64,000 bases of DNA, taken from NCBI GenBank assembly GCA_017527825.1, contig JAFXPO010000030.1:1-64000 (forward strand), read 5' to 3'. The notes under the pieces are model-generated. The model did no database searches, was not told where the DNA came from, and saw only the letters and a program-made list of their open reading frames with translations. The translations under genes and the position numbers were made by a program. Position 1 is the first letter of the stretch, and each line of letters opens with the position of its first letter. Below are positions 8,802 to 15,773 of this stretch, piece by piece. The DNA is from Oscillospiraceae bacterium (GTDB lineage: Bacteria > Bacillota > Clostridia > Oscillospirales > Oscillospiraceae).

Positions 8802-9733
8802 GCCTTTGCCAGCAGCGCCGCGCCGATGATGCCCGACTGATAGCCCAGCGTGCAGGACACCAGCTTCGCGTGGCGCTTGACGTATGCGCCGCCGAACTCC
8901 TGACGGCGCACCTCCTCCCGCAGCGGCGCGAGCAGCGCTTCGCCCTGATTCGCCACGCCGCCGGAGAACGCCACGATCTCCGGGAAGAAGATGTTCACCA
9001 CGTTCGTCACGCCGGAGGCGAGGTACTTGACGTACTCATGCACCACCTCCTCCGCCGCCGCGTCGCCGCACTGCGCCGCCGTGAACGCCGTGCGGCCGTC
9101 CACCGCGCCGTTCTCCCGCGCGACAGCGTGCATGGCGCTTCCGGCGTTCGCCGCCATGGCGTCGCGGGTCATGCGGATGAGCGCCGTGGCGGAGGCATAC
9201 GCCTCAAAGCAGCCCTTCCTGCCGCAGGTGCACGGTTCGCCGCCCTCCTCGATGACCATGTGTCCCAGTTCGCTGGCGGCGCCGGTGTAGCCGGTGAGCA
9301 TCTTGCCCTCCAGCACCACGCCGCAGCCCACGCCGGTGCCGAGCGTGATGACCACGGTGCTGTGCGCGCCCTTGCCGGCGCCCACAGCCGCCTCCGCCAG
9401 CGCCGCGACGTTCGCGTCGTTGCCGAGGCGGATCGCGTAGCCCGTGCGCGCCTTGATCGCAAGGCGCAGGTCGTAGTGGATGAGACCGAGGTTGAACGCG
9501 CAGACCACCTCGCCGCTCTCGTCGTCCACGGTGCCGGGGCAGCCGAGACCGACGCCGCCGAAGGTCTCCCCCTGCTCCAGATCGCGGATGAGCGCGGCAA
9601 TGCCGTCGGCGATGGCGTCCGCGCCATCCTCCACGCGCGTGGGACGGGACGCCTCGCGCAGAATCTCGCCGGCTTCGTTGATGACGCCGCCCTTGATGTT
9701 GGTGCCGCCGAGGTCAATGCCAAGATAGTTCAT
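8798..9733 (-). CDS. glcK: ROK-family glucokinase
   Basis: A 311-residue cytoplasmic sugar kinase that should phosphorylate glucose at C6. It has the N-terminal phosphate loop MNYLGIDLGGTNIKGG, the ROK zinc motif CTCGRKGCFEAYAS preceded by ELGHMVI, and the TLGTGVGCG segment. The ATG at 9733 is used because the protein starts with the phosphate loop and GGAGG lies 7-11 nt upstream. It sits between glmM (11-bp gap) and the acyltransferase (ATGA overlap). Glucose as substrate is inferred; other hexoses are possible for ROK kinases. Confidence 0.9.
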   Translation of the reverse strand: MNYLGIDLGGTNIKGGVINEAGEILREASRPTRVEDGADAIADGIAALIRDLEQGETFGGVGLGCPGTVDDESGEVVCAFNLGLIHYDLRLAIKARTGYAIRLGNDANVAALAEAAVGAGKGAHSTVVITLGTGVGCGVVLEGKMLTGYTGAASELGHMVIEEGGEPCTCGRKGCFEAYASATALIRMTRDAMAANAGSAMHAVARENGAVDGRTAFTAAQCGDAAAEEVVHEYVKYLASGVTNVVNIFFPEIVAFSGGVANQGEALLAPLREEVRRQEFGGAYVKRHAKLVSCTLGYQSGIIGAALLAKA

Positions 9734-9744
9734 GTGACGCCTCC

Positions 9745-11106
9745 TTACACCGCGTGTCCGCGCTCTTTGATAACGCGCACCACGTCGCCCACGTACTTGC
9801 GGCACAGCTCGTCGCTCTCCGCCTCCACCATGACGCGAATCAGCGGCTCCGTGCCGCTCTCGCGAACCAGAATGCGTCCCGTGTCGCCCAGCGCGTCCGC
9901 GACCTGCTGTACCGCCGCCTGGACTTCGGGGTCGTTCTGCGCCGCCGCCTTGTCCGCGACCTTGACGTTTTCCAGCACCTGCGGGTACATCTTGAAGCCC
10001 TCGGAGAGCTTGCTCATCGGCTCCTTCTTCGCGCACAGCACCTCCATCAGCTTCAACGAGGTCAGGATGCCGTCGCCGGTGCTGGCGTACTTCGTGAAGA
10101 TGATGTGTCCCGACTGCTCGCCGCCGAGACGGCAGCCGTGCTCGGTCATGTACTCATAGACGTACTTGTCGCCCACCCTGGTCTTGGCGTAGCCGATGTC
10201 CAGCGCGTCGAACGCCTTATAGAGACCGAAGTTGCTCATCACCGTCGTCACGACCGTGTTGCTCAGCAGCTTGCCGCGCTCCTTCATGTACTTGCCGTAA
10301 ATGTAGAGAATATGGTCGCCGGTGATGACCTCGCCCTTCTCGTCCACGCACAGGCAGCGGTCGGCGTCGCCGTCGTAGGCGAAGCCCACGTCGCACTCGT
10401 TGTCCACGACGAACTTCCGCAAGCCCTCGATGTGGGTCGAGCCGGCGTTCTCGTTGATGTTGGTGCCGTCGGGGGCGGCGTTGATGACCAGCGTCTTCGC
10501 GCCCAGCGCGTCGAACACCGCCCGCGCCGTGCTCCACGCCGCGCCGTTGGCGCAGTCCAGCGCCACCTTCTTGCCGCGGAAGGAGTACACGCCCAGCGAG
10601 ATGAGGTAGCCGATGTAGCGGTTGCGTCCCGCCACATAGTCCACCGTGGTGCCGATCTGGTCGCGGTGGGCGTAGGGTACCTCCTCGCCGCCGTCGAGGT
10701 ACGCCTCGATCTTTTCGATGGTCTCCTCGTCCATCTTCTCGCCGTGGGAGTTGATGAGCTTGATGCCGTTGTCGTAGTACGGATTATGGGACGCGGAGAT
10801 CATGATGCCGCAGTCGAACTCGTCCACGCGGGCGATGTACGCCACGCTCGGCGTGGTGGTGACGTGCATCATGTACGCGTCCGCGCCGGAGGCGACGATG
10901 CCCGCGACGAGGCTGTACTCAAACATGTAGCTGGAGCGGCGGGTATCCTTGCCGATGACGATGCGCGCCTGCTCGCGGCTGCCGAAAAAGCGCTTCTTCT
11001 CCGAAAAGTACCAGCCGAGGAATCGTCCGATCTTGTACGCGTGCTCTGCGGTCAGACCGATGTTGGCTTCCCCGCGGAAGCCATCCGTACCGAAATATTT
11101 ACCCAA
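9745..11106 (-). CDS. glmM: Phosphoglucosamine mutase
   Basis: A 453-residue member of the alpha-D-phosphohexomutase family; GlmM converts glucosamine-6-phosphate to glucosamine-1-phosphate for UDP-GlcNAc and wall synthesis. Motifs: MGKYFGTDGFRGEAN at the N-terminus (GlmM-like), catalytic phosphoserine loop ISASHNPYYDNGIK, metal loop AYDGDADRC, substrate loop GGEQSGHI and phosphate loop RESGTEPLIRVM. Gene order galE-glmM-glcK fits nucleotide-sugar supply. Phosphoglucomutase activity cannot be excluded because the family overlaps, but the N-terminus favours GlmM. Confidence 0.9.
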   Translation of the reverse strand: MGKYFGTDGFRGEANIGLTAEHAYKIGRFLGWYFSEKKRFFGSREQARIVIGKDTRRSSYMFEYSLVAGIVASGADAYMMHVTTTPSVAYIARVDEFDCGIMISASHNPYYDNGIKLINSHGEKMDEETIEKIEAYLDGGEEVPYAHRDQIGTTVDYVAGRNRYIGYLISLGVYSFRGKKVALDCANGAAWSTARAVFDALGAKTLVINAAPDGTNINENAGSTHIEGLRKFVVDNECDVGFAYDGDADRCLCVDEKGEVITGDHILYIYGKYMKERGKLLSNTVVTTVMSNFGLYKAFDALDIGYAKTRVGDKYVYEYMTEHGCRLGGEQSGHIIFTKYASTGDGILTSLKLMEVLCAKKEPMSKLSEGFKMYPQVLENVKVADKAAAQNDPEVQAAVQQVADALGDTGRILVRESGTEPLIRVMVEAESDELCRKYVGDVVRVIKERGHAV

Positions 11107-11124
11107 TTTTCAACACCAGCTTTC

Positions 11125-12180
11125 TTAATTCTTATACCCGTTCGGGTTGTTTTTCTGCCAGTTCCAGGCGTCGCGGCACATCTCCTCAATGCCGTACCGC
11201 GCCTCCCAGCCCAGCTCGCGCTTCGCTTTGTCCGGGGACGAGTAGCACGCGGCGATGTCGCCGGGGCGGCGGGGCTGGATCACATAGGGCAGCTTGAGAC
11301 CGTTCGCCTTCTCGAACGCCTTCACCACGTCCAGCACCGAGTAGCCGTGACCCGTGCCGAGGTTGTAGACCGCAAGCCCGCAGTTCCGCTCCACCGCGCC
11401 GAGCGCCTTGACGTGACCCTTCGCGAGGTCAACGACGTGGATGTAGTCGCGCACGCCCGTACCGTCCGGCGTGTCGTAATCGTCGCCGAAGACGTTGAGG
11501 TGGTCGAGCTTGCCCACCGCCACCTGCGTGATATAGGGCATGAGGTTGTTGGGAATGCCGTTCGGGTCCTCGCCGATGCGTCCCGACGGATGCGCGCCGA
11601 TGGGATTGAAGTAGCGCAGCAGCACCACGTTCCACGGTTTCTCCGCGCCCGCCTTCACGTCGGCGGTGTGGAGGTCGGACATGATCTGCTCAAGCATGGA
11701 CTTCGTCCAGCCGTAGGGATTGGTGCACTGGCCCTTGGGGCAGTCCTCCGTAATGGGGATCACCGCCGGGTCGCCGTACACCGTGGCGGAAGAACTGAAG
11801 ATGACGCTCTTGCAGTTGTGTTTCCTCATCACGTCGAGCAGCGTCAGCGTGCCGCCGATGTTGTTCTCGTAGTACTCCCACGGCTTCGCGACGCTCTCGC
11901 CCACCGCCTTGAGTCCCGCGAAGTGGATGCAGCAGTCGAAGGGCTTGCTGTCCGCAAAGACCTTCTCCAGCCCCGCACGGTCGCGCAGATCAACGTTATG
12001 AAAGGGAATCTCCCTGACATCGGGTTTCTCCTCGCGCGCCAGCTCCAGCACGCGGCGCAGCGACTCCTCGGACGCGTTGGAGAGGTTATCCACCACCACG
12101 ACCTCGTGTCCCGCAAGCAGCAGCTCCAGCACAGTATGCGAGCCAATGTAGCCCGCGCCGCCGGTCACCAGAATGTTCAT
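11125..12180 (-). CDS. galE: UDP-glucose 4-epimerase
   Basis: A 351-residue extended SDR enzyme interconverting UDP-glucose and UDP-galactose. Motifs: NAD loop [11 protein letters not shown] at the N-terminus, catalytic YGWTK (YxxxK), SSSATVYG, and the GalE-type PRRPGDIA near the C-terminus. The ATG at 12180 is preferred to the preceding TTG because GAGGTG lies 6 nt upstream. First gene of the operon, with a near-consensus promoter. No other Leloir-pathway gene lies in the window. Confidence 0.96.
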   Translation of the reverse strand: MNILVTGGAGYIGSHTVLELLLAGHEVVVVDNLSNASEESLRRVLELAREEKPDVREIPFHNVDLRDRAGLEKVFADSKPFDCCIHFAGLKAVGESVAKPWEYYENNIGGTLTLLDVMRKHNCKSVIFSSSATVYGDPAVIPITEDCPKGQCTNPYGWTKSMLEQIMSDLHTADVKAGAEKPWNVVLLRYFNPIGAHPSGRIGEDPNGIPNNLMPYITQVAVGKLDHLNVFGDDYDTPDGTGVRDYIHVVDLAKGHVKALGAVERNCGLAVYNLGTGHGYSVLDVVKAFEKANGLKLPYVIQPRRPGDIAACYSSPDKAKRELGWEARYGIEEMCRDAWNWQKNNPNGYKN

Positions 12181-12223
12181 CAAAACACCTCATTTTACAA
12201 TATGTATCCTCTTAAACTCTGAT

Positions 12224-12252
12224 ATCATAACAAAAGACCGGAGTGGTGTCAA
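12224..12252 (-). promoter_or_regulatory. Promoter of the galE operon
   Basis: Minus strand TTGACA (12247-12252), 17-bp spacer, TATGAT (12224-12229), 44 bp upstream of the galE ATG. Confidence 0.8.
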
Positions 12253-12299
12253 GGCACACTCTGCGCGGAAAAACCTGCGCTGTTTTCCAGCATCCGCCC

Positions 12300-12328
12300 T
12301 TTACATTTGCACAGCTTCATGGTAAAGT
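12300..12328 (+). promoter_or_regulatory. Promoter of the hydrogenase operon
   Basis: TTTACA (12300-12305), 17-bp spacer, TAAAGT (12323-12328), 47 bp before the ATG at 12375. Divergent from the galE promoter. Confidence 0.6.
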
Positions 12329-12374
12329 GTCCGTGTATGCAAAGCGTGTATTTTTTCGTGAGTGGGAGTGTACT

Positions 12375-13169
12375 ATGGGAAAAACTTACATACTCAAGGG
12401 CGACGTTGCCCGCCCCGGCCGCATTGAGGTTGAAAAAGGCACCACGCTGCGCCAGATCATCGACGATCTGGGCGGCGGTATGGCAAACGGCAAGGCGTTC
12501 AAGGCTATGCAGATCGGCGGTCCCTCCGGCGGACTCATCACGGAGGATCAGCTCGACCTGCCGCTGGACGCCAAGGCGCTCGCACCCTACGGCTGCCGCC
12601 GCGGTGACGGCGTGATCACCGTGCTCGACGAGGACCGATGCATGGTTGACGTGGTGTACAGCTTCCTGCGGGCGACGCAGGCGGACTTCTGCGGCAAGTG
12701 CATCTCCTGCCGCGAAGGCACGAAGCGCATGGCGGAGCTGATGGGCGAGCTGGTGGAGTACAAGGCGGACGACGCCGCCACCGGCATGCTGCTGGAGCTG
12801 GGCGAGGTCGTGCACATGACCGCGTTCTGCGCCCTCGGCAAGGGCAGCGCCACGACGCTGGAGACCGCCGCCGCCGCGTTCCCCGACGATTTCCAGAACC
12901 ACATCGAGGGCCGCTGTCCCCTGTGCGAGAAGGAGACCCGTCTCCCCATCGCGCCCGGCGACGGCATCCCCTACGACCGCAAGCGGATCGTCATCGATCC
13001 CGACAAGTGCAAGGGCTGCTCGCGCTGCGCGCGCTCCTGCCACGCCGAGGCGATCAGCGGCGAACTGAAAAGCCCGTTCAAGATCGACCCGGACAAGTGC
13101 GTGAAGTGCTACACCTGCATTGAGCTGTGCGCCTTCGGCGCGATTGAGGAGGTGACCATCGATGGCTAA
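12375..13169 (+). CDS. NuoF/HydB-like iron-sulfur protein lacking the flavin domain
   Basis: A 264-residue cytoplasmic electron-transfer subunit. Residues 1-80 resemble the SLBB domain of NuoF/HydB; FCGKCISCREGTKRM with a later Cys (about 103-160) is the NuoF-type 4Fe-4S site. The C-terminus has two ferredoxin clusters (CKGCSRCARSC and CVKCYTCIELC), as in HydB. The flavin- and NADH-binding domain that precedes SLBB in NuoF is absent, and no coding sequence for it lies upstream. The ATG at 12375 is the first in frame after the promoter. It overlaps hydA by 8 nt, so the two products should act together. Confidence 0.85.
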   Translation: MGKTYILKGDVARPGRIEVEKGTTLRQIIDDLGGGMANGKAFKAMQIGGPSGGLITEDQLDLPLDAKALAPYGCRRGDGVITVLDEDRCMVDVVYSFLRATQADFCGKCISCREGTKRMAELMGELVEYKADDAATGMLLELGEVVHMTAFCALGKGSATTLETAAAAFPDDFQNHIEGRCPLCEKETRLPIAPGDGIPYDRKRIVIDPDKCKGCSRCARSCHAEAISGELKSPFKIDPDKCVKCYTCIELCAFGAIEEVTIDG

Positions 13170-14871
13170 GGGCATCATGTATGTGGACAGCATCCGCGTG
13201 GAGTTTGACGACAACGATAAGAGCGTCCTGCAAGTCTGCCAGAAGGCGGGCGTTGAGGTGCCGAACTTCTGCTTCCACTCCGATCTTTCGGTCTACGGCG
13301 CGTGCCGCATGTGCATGGTCGAGGACGAAAAGGGTCAGATCGAAGCCGCCTGCCAGATGGCGCCGCGCGACGGGCTGAGCATCCGCACCAATACCTCGCG
13401 CCTGCTGCGCTATCGCCGCACGATCATGGAGCTGATCCTCGCGGCGCACTGCCGCGACTGCACCACCTGCGAGAAGAACCGCTCCTGCCGCTTGCAGGAG
13501 ATGGCGATGCGTTTCGGCATCCACGACCTGCGCTTTTCCGATACCCGCGACCTGCCGCCCGTCGACCGCTCGTCCAAGGCGATCACGGTGGACATGAGCA
13601 AGTGCATCCTCTGCGGCGACTGTGTGCGCGTGTGCGAAGAGATGCAGGGCATGAGCATTTTGAAGTTCGTCGGTCGCGGTCCGAATCTGCGCATTGCCGC
13701 CGACGGCGACGCGAAGATGAGCGAGACGCACTGCGTCTCCTGCGGTCAGTGCTCCGCGGTTTGCACCACCGGCGCGATCACGGTGAAAAACGAGATCGGC
13801 CTTGCGTGGAAGGCGCTGCATGACAAGACCAAGCGCGTCGTCGTCCAGATCGCGCCCGCCGTGCGCGTGGCGCTGGGCGAGGCGTACCAGATTCCCGCGG
13901 GCGAAAACGTGCTCGACCAGCTCGTCACCGCGCTCAAGATCATGGGCGCGGACGAGGTCTACGACACCATCTTCGGCGCGGACCTGACCGTTCGCGAGGA
14001 GGGTGCGGAGTTCCTGCACCGCCTTGAGACCGGCGAGAACCTGCCGCTGATGACCTCCTGCTGCCCGGCGTGGGTGCGCTATGTGGAGCAGGAGCGCCCT
14101 GAGTTTTTGAAGAACCTCTCCTCCGCGCTCTCGCCCATGCAGATGTTCGCAACCGTCTTAAAGGACCGGTATCAGGAGAAGGACAAGCAGGACGGCAAGA
14201 CCACCTACCACATCGCCATCATGCCCTGCACGGCGAAGAAGATGGAGGCGGCGCGGCCTGAGTTCCGCCGCTTCGGCACGCCGAACGTCGACCTCGTGCT
14301 CACCACGCAGGAGGTCATCAAGATGATCAAGGAGTCCGGCATCCGCTTCACGCACCTCGAAAAGGAGTCCCCCGACCTGCCGTTCGGTATGGGTTCCGGC
14401 GCGGCGGAGATTTTCGGCGCCACCGGCGGCGTGGCGGAGGCGGTGGTGCGCTACTGCCTGCCCGACAAGAGCAAGAACGCCCTGCGCATGATCGAGCACA
14501 GCGGTCTGCGCGGCACCGATCCCATCCGCTTCGCGAACTTTGACGTCGCCGGGCGTGAGGTGCGCGTGGCGGTCGTGAACGGTCTCGGCAACGCCAAGAC
14601 GCTGCTCGACCAGATCGCCTCCGGCGAGGTGCAGGTGGACATCGTCGAGGTCATGAGCTGCCGCGGCGGCTGCGTCGGCGGCGCGGGTCAGCCGTACTCG
14701 CTGATGAGCAAGAAGCTCAAGCGCGCGGAGGGTCTGTACGAGATCGACCGCAGCGCCATGTTCAAGCGCGCCGAGCGCAACCCGGTGCTCAACACGATGT
14801 ACGCCGAGGACCTGAATGAGCGCCATCACGAGCTGCTGCACCACTCCTACGCGGGTGAGAGCCACAAATGA
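13162..14871 (+). CDS. hydA: [FeFe] hydrogenase, CpI-like catalytic subunit
   Basis: A 569-residue hydrogenase interconverting protons and H2. Domains: 2Fe-2S ferredoxin (1-80), His-Cys 4Fe-4S (HCRDCTTCEKNRSC, about 96-109), two 4Fe-4S clusters (about 145-205), then the H-domain. H-cluster motifs are complete: TSCCPAW (C300, C301), MPCTAKK (C356), and MSCRGGCVGGAGQPY (C500, C504). These are offset by one residue from Clostridium CpI numbering, including the proton-relay Cys. L3 has GGAGQP rather than the usual GGGQP. No HydEFG maturases are in the window. Overlaps both neighbours, so translation is coupled. Confidence 0.97.
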   Translation: MAKGIMYVDSIRVEFDDNDKSVLQVCQKAGVEVPNFCFHSDLSVYGACRMCMVEDEKGQIEAACQMAPRDGLSIRTNTSRLLRYRRTIMELILAAHCRDCTTCEKNRSCRLQEMAMRFGIHDLRFSDTRDLPPVDRSSKAITVDMSKCILCGDCVRVCEEMQGMSILKFVGRGPNLRIAADGDAKMSETHCVSCGQCSAVCTTGAITVKNEIGLAWKALHDKTKRVVVQIAPAVRVALGEAYQIPAGENVLDQLVTALKIMGADEVYDTIFGADLTVREEGAEFLHRLETGENLPLMTSCCPAWVRYVEQERPEFLKNLSSALSPMQMFATVLKDRYQEKDKQDGKTTYHIAIMPCTAKKMEAARPEFRRFGTPNVDLVLTTQEVIKMIKESGIRFTHLEKESPDLPFGMGSGAAEIFGATGGVAEAVVRYCLPDKSKNALRMIEHSGLRGTDPIRFANFDVAGREVRVAVVNGLGNAKTLLDQIASGEVQVDIVEVMSCRGGCVGGAGQPYSLMSKKLKRAEGLYEIDRSAMFKRAERNPVLNTMYAEDLNERHHELLHHSYAGESHK

Positions 14872-15041
14872 CGATCTGCGAGGACTGCGTTTACTACGCC
14901 TACGACGAGGAGTATGACGACTACATCTGCGAGCAGGACCTGGACGAGGACGAGTACGCCGCGCTGATGGAAAAGCGGCGCGCAAGCTGTCCGTTCTACA
15001 GGCCGGGGAACAGCGACTATTATTTGGCGGGAAAGCAATGA
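14868..15041 (+). CDS. Small acidic four-Cys protein (DUF6472-like)
   Basis: A 57-residue protein starting MTICEDCVYYAYDEEYDDY, with Cys at residues 4, 7, 20 and 43. The CxxC...C...C layout could bind a metal or Fe-S cluster. It is extremely acidic and Tyr-rich. Its ATG overlaps the hydA stop (ATGA), which argues it is translated with the hydrogenase. I recall a small Clostridial family (DUF6472) with this pattern; function unknown. It may be a hydrogenase accessory or redox partner, but that is inference from position only. Confidence 0.75.
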   Translation: MTICEDCVYYAYDEEYDDYICEQDLDEDEYAALMEKRRASCPFYRPGNSDYYLAGKQ

Positions 15042-15051
15042 AAAGGCTCTG

Positions 15052-15263
15052 TGACACCATTTCTCTCTTTCCTCTTGCGGAAAGAGAGAAACGGTTTCAC
15101 GCTTCCAAAGAGAGAAAGACGCTTGCGCGGCTGCCGCGCGAGCGTCTTTGTTTCTGCGTCGTACGACACGCTGTTTTCCTCATGCCGAATAGACTTCCCT
15201 CGAATGCTCGCCACCGGGCAAGCCCCGCCGCTTATCGAGAAATAACTGCGTGCGTCGTTCGGC
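15052..15263 (+). repeat. Intergenic palindromic element, copy A (truncated)
   Basis: Starts 10 nt after the preceding stop codon with the terminal hairpin TGACACC...GGTTTCA (15052-15099), then the sub-terminal GCTTCCAAAGAGAGAAAG, and the core from ACGCTGTTTTCC to GTCGTTCGG. The second core half and the right terminal repeat are missing; it stops at the end of the convergent small gene. Confidence 0.85.
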
Positions 15264-15437
15264 TTAACAGGTCTCGTTTTCTTCGTCCTCCGCTGTATCT
15301 ATGTAAAGCTCTTCCGCGCGACGCTCGGCGGTGATCAGGATTTTCTTCGCCACGCCGTAGTTCTGTTGCTTCATCGCCGCGATTGCCCGCTCCGACGCGT
15401 CTACCATAATGTAGTACAGCTGTTTGTAATCGACCAT
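15264..15437 (-). CDS. Small helical protein of unknown function
   Basis: A 57-residue, mostly helical, charged protein (MVDYKQLYYIMVDASERAIA at the N-terminus, acidic C-terminus ending ENETC). The ATG is preceded by AGGAGGATAAC, a near-ideal ribosome binding site, and coding is consistent throughout. Similar short proteins of the form MVDYKxLYxxMV occur in Clostridia, often near mobile genes, from memory only. It diverges from a small XRE regulator across a 106-bp gap containing a palindrome, so the pair may be regulator and target. Function unknown. Confidence 0.7.
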   Translation of the reverse strand: MVDYKQLYYIMVDASERAIAAMKQQNYGVAKKILITAERRAEELYIDTAEDEENETC

Positions 15438-15484
15438 GTTATCCTCCTATTGTCTTTTTCTTGAGTATAGTCTACTTACGTACA

Positions 15485-15496
15485 ATTGTCAACAAT
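15485..15496. promoter_or_regulatory. Palindrome ATTGTCAACAAT in divergent regulator region
   Basis: A 12-bp inverted repeat (ATTGT-CA-ACAAT) between the small helical gene and the XRE regulator gene. Position and symmetry suggest an operator for the adjacent Cro/CI-type protein; this is inference. Confidence 0.45.
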
Positions 15497-15543
15497 GGAA
15501 TAAGGAAATAGGCTATTGGCAAAGCTGAATCAGGAGGCTTTGC

Positions 15544-15765
15544 ATGATCGTTTACGACAAACTCTGGTCAACCATGAAGGCGAAAGGTTTTTCGCAATAC
15601 AAGCTCATCAAGGAATATGACATCAGCAGCTCGCAGTTGGATCGTTTGCGCAAGAACAGCAACGTGAACACTTACACGCTCAACCGCCTGTGCAACATAT
15701 TGGATTGTCAACTGGATGATATTGCGCAGTTCGTCAAAGACGAAGAAAGTCAGCCGAACGGCTGA
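15544..15765 (+). CDS. Small Cro/CI-type (XRE) transcriptional regulator
   Basis: A 73-residue protein consisting of one helix-turn-helix domain: SQYKLIKEYDISSSQLDRLR is the HTH and NTYTLNRLCNILDCQLDDI the following conserved helix pair typical of HTH_26/YozG-like regulators. It has no ligand domain. ATG at 15544 with AGGAGG 8 nt upstream. The last codons form half of the downstream terminator hairpin. It probably represses the divergent gene and itself, from position. Confidence 0.85.
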   Translation: MIVYDKLWSTMKAKGFSQYKLIKEYDISSSQLDRLRKNSNVNTYTLNRLCNILDCQLDDIAQFVKDEESQPNG

Positions 15766-15772
15766 CTTTCTT
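15743..15772. terminator. Bidirectional terminator overlapping the regulator stop codon
   Basis: Perfect stem AAGAAAGTCAGCC-gaac-GGCTGACTTTCTT. It includes the stop codon of the XRE gene and lies 2 bp beyond the pcrA stop. The stem core equals that at 7704-7721. Confidence 0.8.
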
Positions 15773-15773
15773 C

